Shown here in pieces: positions 60,345 through 64,000 of a stretch of 64,000 bases of DNA (its first letter is position 1; every line of letters begins with the position of its first letter). The translations under genes and the position numbers were made by a program. Source of the DNA: Imbricaverruca yamaguchii. Lineage: Eukaryota > Arthropoda > Thecostraca > Neoverrucidae. The stretch lies in contig JAOTOL010001635.1 in NCBI GenBank assembly GCA_034440575.1, positions 2,401,001 through 2,465,000 of the forward strand, read 5' to 3'. The notes beneath the pieces are model-generated. The model had not been told where the DNA came from and did not search any database. It worked only from the letters and a program-made list of their open reading frames with translations.

Positions 60345-61105
60345 GTCGAGACCTTGGATCAGTTGGAGTCCATCAGTCGAGTCGAGCAGCTGTCTGGATG
60401 GTAGTGTTGGCTCCAGGGCAACAGCTGTCGGAATGGTAGTGCCGATCTCAGAGCAGCATCTGTCGGGATGGTAGTGTCGATCTCAGGGAGAGATGGTGTG
60501 CGATCTCAGAGCAGCAGCTGTCGGGATGGTAGTGTCGATCTCAGGTGTGCAGCTGTCGGGATGGTAGTGTCGATCTCAGGGCAGCAGCTGTCGGGATGGT
60601 AGTGACGATCTCAGGGCAGCAGCTGTCGGGGTGGTAGCGTCGATCTCACAGCAGCAGCTGTCGGGATGGTAGTGTTGATCTCAGGTGTGTAGCTGTTGGG
60701 ATGGTAGTGTCGATATCAGGGGGAGTTGGGACGGTAGAGTGTCGATCTCAGGGCAGCAGCTGTCAGGGTGGTAGTGTCGATCTCAGGGCAGCAGCTGTCG
60801 AGACGGTAGTGTCGATTCAGGGCGCTGTCGGGATGGTGTGTCACTCGGGCAGCAGCTGTCGAGACGGTAGTGTCGATTTCAGGGCAGCAGCTGTCGGGAT
60901 GGTAGTGTCGATCTCACAGCAGCAGCTGTCGGGACGGTAGTGTCGATATCACAGCAGCAGCTGTCGGGACGGTAGTGTCGATCTCAGGGCAGCAGCTGTC
61001 GGGATGGTAGTGTCGATCTCAGGGCAGCAGCTGTCGGGACGGTAGTGTCGATCTCAGGGCAGCAGCTGTCGGGATGGTAGTGTCGATCTCAGGTGTGTAG
61101 CCGCC
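60345..61105 (+). repeat. 35-bp minisatellite, ~20 units
   Basis: Units contain CAGCAGCTGTCGGGATGGTA then GTGTCGATCTCAGGG, with CACAG and GTGTG variants. Confidence 0.93.
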
Positions 61106-61996
61106 GGCGTCCCATCCGGTGAAGCTGCTGACCTAGGCCCTATGCCGTTGGTACATTGGTTTCCTTTCATCAATCTCAACCGCTGTTATTAGTTCGTTTG
61201 CGTCGCAACAACCTCAAGGTATAGCTTCACATAGCCTGTCAAACCTACTAAGGCAGACTGGGCGCCAACACGATGGAGTTGGAGGTTGCGCTCTCATGGT
61301 AGCACCTCGCATGAAGCAGCGATTAAATGTAGCACTATCATAGAAACACCTCTCATCAGACAGCGGCACCGGTGAACGCATCCTGTTGCATATCAGCACG
61401 ACTCTCTCGATCAGTTCAGTCGACGACACAGCTACTTACCTTGGAAGGTGAGGACGATCCGCCCCTACCGTGTCAATGGTCCAGAACTGGTATCCGCGCC
61501 ACACAGTCCCCTGAGAAATGAATGAACACCCAATGGTTTATTGTATGGGCGAATCGACGTAATCAAGCATCAAAACATCTCATGCGTGCCGTCAAAACAC
61601 AACACGAAACTGATGTTTTGCTGATGAGCAACATTAACTAGAGTATGGTCGGCACCATTGTTTTTCGGTCGAGAGTGGCTGGATGAGGTTGGTACTCTTC
61701 TCTAGCTAGTTCGGTTAGGTCAGTGCATGGCTGGGCTGCATGCTCTGGTGATCTCGATTTTGGCGATTCACTGAGGTGATAGATTAAGACATAGACCCAT
61801 TCATTAATTTCTTCGGCACTTCAGTTCGATTTTAAGGCACGGCGTGAGGGATCAATGAGCGTGTATTTTTATTTTATCCATAACATATCCACCCCACTAC
61901 CAGCTACCTTCGTCATCCCCTTCCAAATCAGCTTACGAGCCGTCTCGTAAATTGGGCTGCATGCTTTGGTGATCGTCTCTGAGTTGATATGTGCAC
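61106..61996. other. No gene recognised
   Basis: Unique-looking DNA between the minisatellite block and the dispersed repeat. Confidence 0.3.
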
Positions 61997-62730
61997 CCCA
62001 CCTAAGGTTTTCCGCGGATAAGAAAGAAAGTCGTGCGACAGCGGGCCGAAATTTGGCATACCTTTTCCTACACCAATTTGACATGTTGTGTCGAAATTTG
62101 GAGGTCAGGTCTTCTAGGGTCAACGAGTTGATCTAGGTCAAGTGAGGTTACCTCCAGACAAATTATACCAGTCGTCGCGCTTTAACGGATAAAGATATTT
62201 AAAAAAAATGAAATTCCAGCGTTTGCGGATGTTTAGGGACGAAACAAAACGCACCATAATTTTTTTTAAGTGTGTTTTTTTTCTTCTCGTTTTTGATCAC
62301 TTATTACCTTTGTATATTTGCCCATTAAAGCTCAAATTGAAGATCCTTGCTAAGGTAAGCATTTGTATGAGAGCAAGTTGACTTTGAACAACGTTTTCGG
62401 TCATCTGTACCCATTATAAAAATACAAATTCAAAGAAAACTAAAAGTCAAAATTTTGAAATTTCGGAAGAATAAAATATGTATTTTGTGTGGGGGAAAGA
62501 AGTAGGATCAAAGGTCCACTTCCCTTCCTTTTGTGATTCTAAATAATTTTTGCATTTGCATCAAATCTCCCTACACATGATGTATGTCGTGAAAACCTAT
62601 GATGCATGATGTTGGGCCCCTAGCGGCGTCACTTTTATGAGGGAAAATTTGGGGTGGCGTCTGGCCCTACTCGTCGAGCGCTTTCCAACGACACCTCTTT
62701 TGTTCTCGTGCGACGCTTAGTTTGGAGATT
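61997..62730 (-). repeat. ~730-bp dispersed non-coding repeat, copy B
   Basis: Reverse-complement partner of 23401-24122. It is colinear over its whole length, roughly 65-75% identical by eye, best at the two ends. No conserved open frame. Confidence 0.85.
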
Positions 62731-63165
62731 GAGGGTCTGAGGTGGACATGACCGCTTAGTTTGGCATAAACACTTTCAAAAATGCCATAAAACAGGGAAC
62801 ACTTTCCGCACTTTCCGCACTTTCGGCACGGGAAATTTTTGGTTTTACTGAGTGCAATAAAAATGTTTTGCTTCAATTCGTGTATATTCTGTTGCTGAGG
62901 GATGGGGAGGGGCGGCTCCACGGCTCCCTTTGTTGCGCCTCTACAGCTACTCATGAGATTTCGAAGAAGATGAATGCATTTTGAATAGACTTGCTGGGAG
63001 ATGTCCTGAGATCACCGTATTTACACCAGGAAAAATGTCGTGGAAATATTTGTAGCAAGGGCGAACAGCTATCTTTCACATTGTAATGTTATCTGCTCCG
63101 GGTTTGAACGGTGTGGTTGCTTACATACCAGTACAGTTTTGTTTCAACAAACAATGCGCTGCGGT
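62731..63165. other. No gene recognised
   Basis: Short unique-looking stretch; a local ACTTTCCGCACTTTC duplication lies at about 62800-62825. Confidence 0.3.
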
Positions 63166-63167
63166 TA

Positions 63168-63179
63168 CACATATATATA

Positions 63180-63259
<80 letters not shown>

Positions 63260-63290
63260 AATATATATGTATATGCCTGTATATATATAT
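63168..63290. repeat. TA-rich microsatellite with 60-bp higher-order unit
   Basis: Runs of AT are broken by TGTATATATACA and ATAAATAT at regular places: the block at about 63171-63231 is repeated at about 63231-63290. Confidence 0.93.
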
Positions 63291-63550
63291 GTGATAGGTG
63301 AATAAATCGTCGAAGTGTTTTATATATCGCTATGGATGTGTTCAAAACGTTTCCGAATGACCGAGAGGCCATCACGACGCCACCAAGCCAATAAATATGC
63401 TGCACAAAGCCAATAAATAGAAAATGCACCACAAAGTGGTGGTGAAAATGCACCACAAAGTCGGCCATAATAGAGAACGAACACATGAGGCTTGGGAATC
63501 AAAGATATCATTTCCTAAGGCGTGTGTGCAAGTCAGTCACCCCACTCCAG
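63291..63550. other. No gene; short tandem duplication
   Basis: AATGCACCACAAAGT(C/G)G and GCCAATAAATA recur at 63385-63470. Confidence 0.4.
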
Positions 63551-63703
63551 AGACTGAAGTTACATTTTCAATGGAATTGTTCGCATAGACTTGGAATCGA
63601 TCAAGGCTGTGACAAACCTAGTTTGAAGTTGATTGGACAGTTCCAGGTGCCTGCTTTGTGGTGGATTGCTACGGCTGAGAGAAGAGGATTTTCGTCCTCT
63701 CAG
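63551..63703 (+). CDS. Candidate internal exon, unassigned gene
   Basis: 153 bases lie between CACCCCACTCCAG and TCTCAG/GTAAAA, phase 0 at both ends. Only one frame is open: RLKLHFQWNCSHRLGIDQGC, then DKPSLKLIGQFQVPALWWIA and ...RRGFSSSQ. The phase matches the candidate at 46608-46715, so they could belong to one plus-strand gene (inference). Not recognised. Confidence 0.33.
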
Positions 63704-64000
63704 GTAAAATGGGATGTAAAATGTGTTTATCGGTAACATGAAAACTGCATGCTCAATTTGGACGCAATGTTGCACGCGTACGTATTTGGGGAAGTCAAAA
63801 CTGTTGTGAAGGAATTTACCTTAATTGCAAGGTTCTTAATGGTGTTCTTTTTGCTGAACGTATCCAAGTATGAATTTATACGCTTTTTGTTGAACGTATC
63901 CCAATACATGCGCGCTCGCGCTGCAGGTGCAAATTCGTCATGCCAAAGACATGGCAGCCCTTTGCAGAAGATAGCTGCTTAGGAGCTGAGCTGATAGGTG
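63704..64000. other. No gene recognised
   Basis: Contains a duplication of TTTTTGCTGAACGTATCCAA (63848) and TTTTTGTTGAACGTATCCCA (63884). Nothing else is supported. Confidence 0.35.

Overview
The window is animal nuclear DNA, most likely from an invertebrate. It has spliced coding exons with GT/AG junctions, a CR1-type non-LTR retrotransposon, tRNA-derived SINEs, non-autonomous DNA transposons and a very large load of mini- and microsatellites. The one host gene that can be named encodes a MARCH5-type RING-CH ubiquitin ligase, and its wording (for example the NTEYI...FPQMG stretch) looks more like arthropod or other invertebrate proteins than vertebrate ones. Scattered CCTAACC motifs fit an arthropod but do not prove it. 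There is no prokaryotic content.

Layout. 1-8.1 kb: the 5' half of the MARCH5-like gene on the minus strand (four coding exons at 8017-8078, 7432-7522, 5752-5866 and 4583-4713; the remaining exons appear to lie beyond the left edge). Its introns hold several minisatellites, one of which is a tandem duplication of an intron-exon junction. 8.1-20.9 kb: an AT-rich block almost free of minisatellites, with a fold-back repeat, a TTAA-flanked piggyBac-like MITE (11376-12378), a nearly complete CR1 element (14098-about 17660, minus) and a non-autonomous hAT-like element with a perfect 8-bp target duplication (18420-19499). 21-31.4 kb: a 260-290 bp tandem satellite, dispersed repeat families, a decayed retrotransposon gag with a zinc knuckle, a ~135-bp satellite interrupted by a SINE, a 16-bp alternating purine-pyrimidine array that flips orientation, long microsatellites and a compound-array element. 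31.4-46 kb: a decayed 21-bp minisatellite, microsatellites, the inverted partner of the compound-array element and a cluster of three minisatellites with 42-, 24- and 18-bp periods. 46-64 kb: isolated candidate plus-strand exons with good splice sites (46608-46715, 49626-49736, 54183-54250, 63551-63703), nested fold-backs, a near-perfect 242-bp palindrome and a 3-kb block of four neighbouring minisatellites.

How it works together. Apart from the MARCH5-like gene, which should make a mitochondrial outer-membrane E3 ligase, and the unassigned exons, the window is dominated by mobile elements and their debris. Many families occur twice or more, often inverted: 23.4 vs 62.0 kb, 30.7 vs 43.4 kb, SINE at 2.1 vs 27.5 kb, CR1 tail at 14.1 vs 32.3 kb. 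The most interesting signals are the splice-acceptor minisatellite in the MARCH5-like gene, the compound 16+16+10 arrays carried as part of a dispersed element, the inverting 16-bp array with Z-DNA-type alternation, and the set of well-delimited new transposon copies. Most statements on repeats rest on comparison by eye within the window; no database search was possible.
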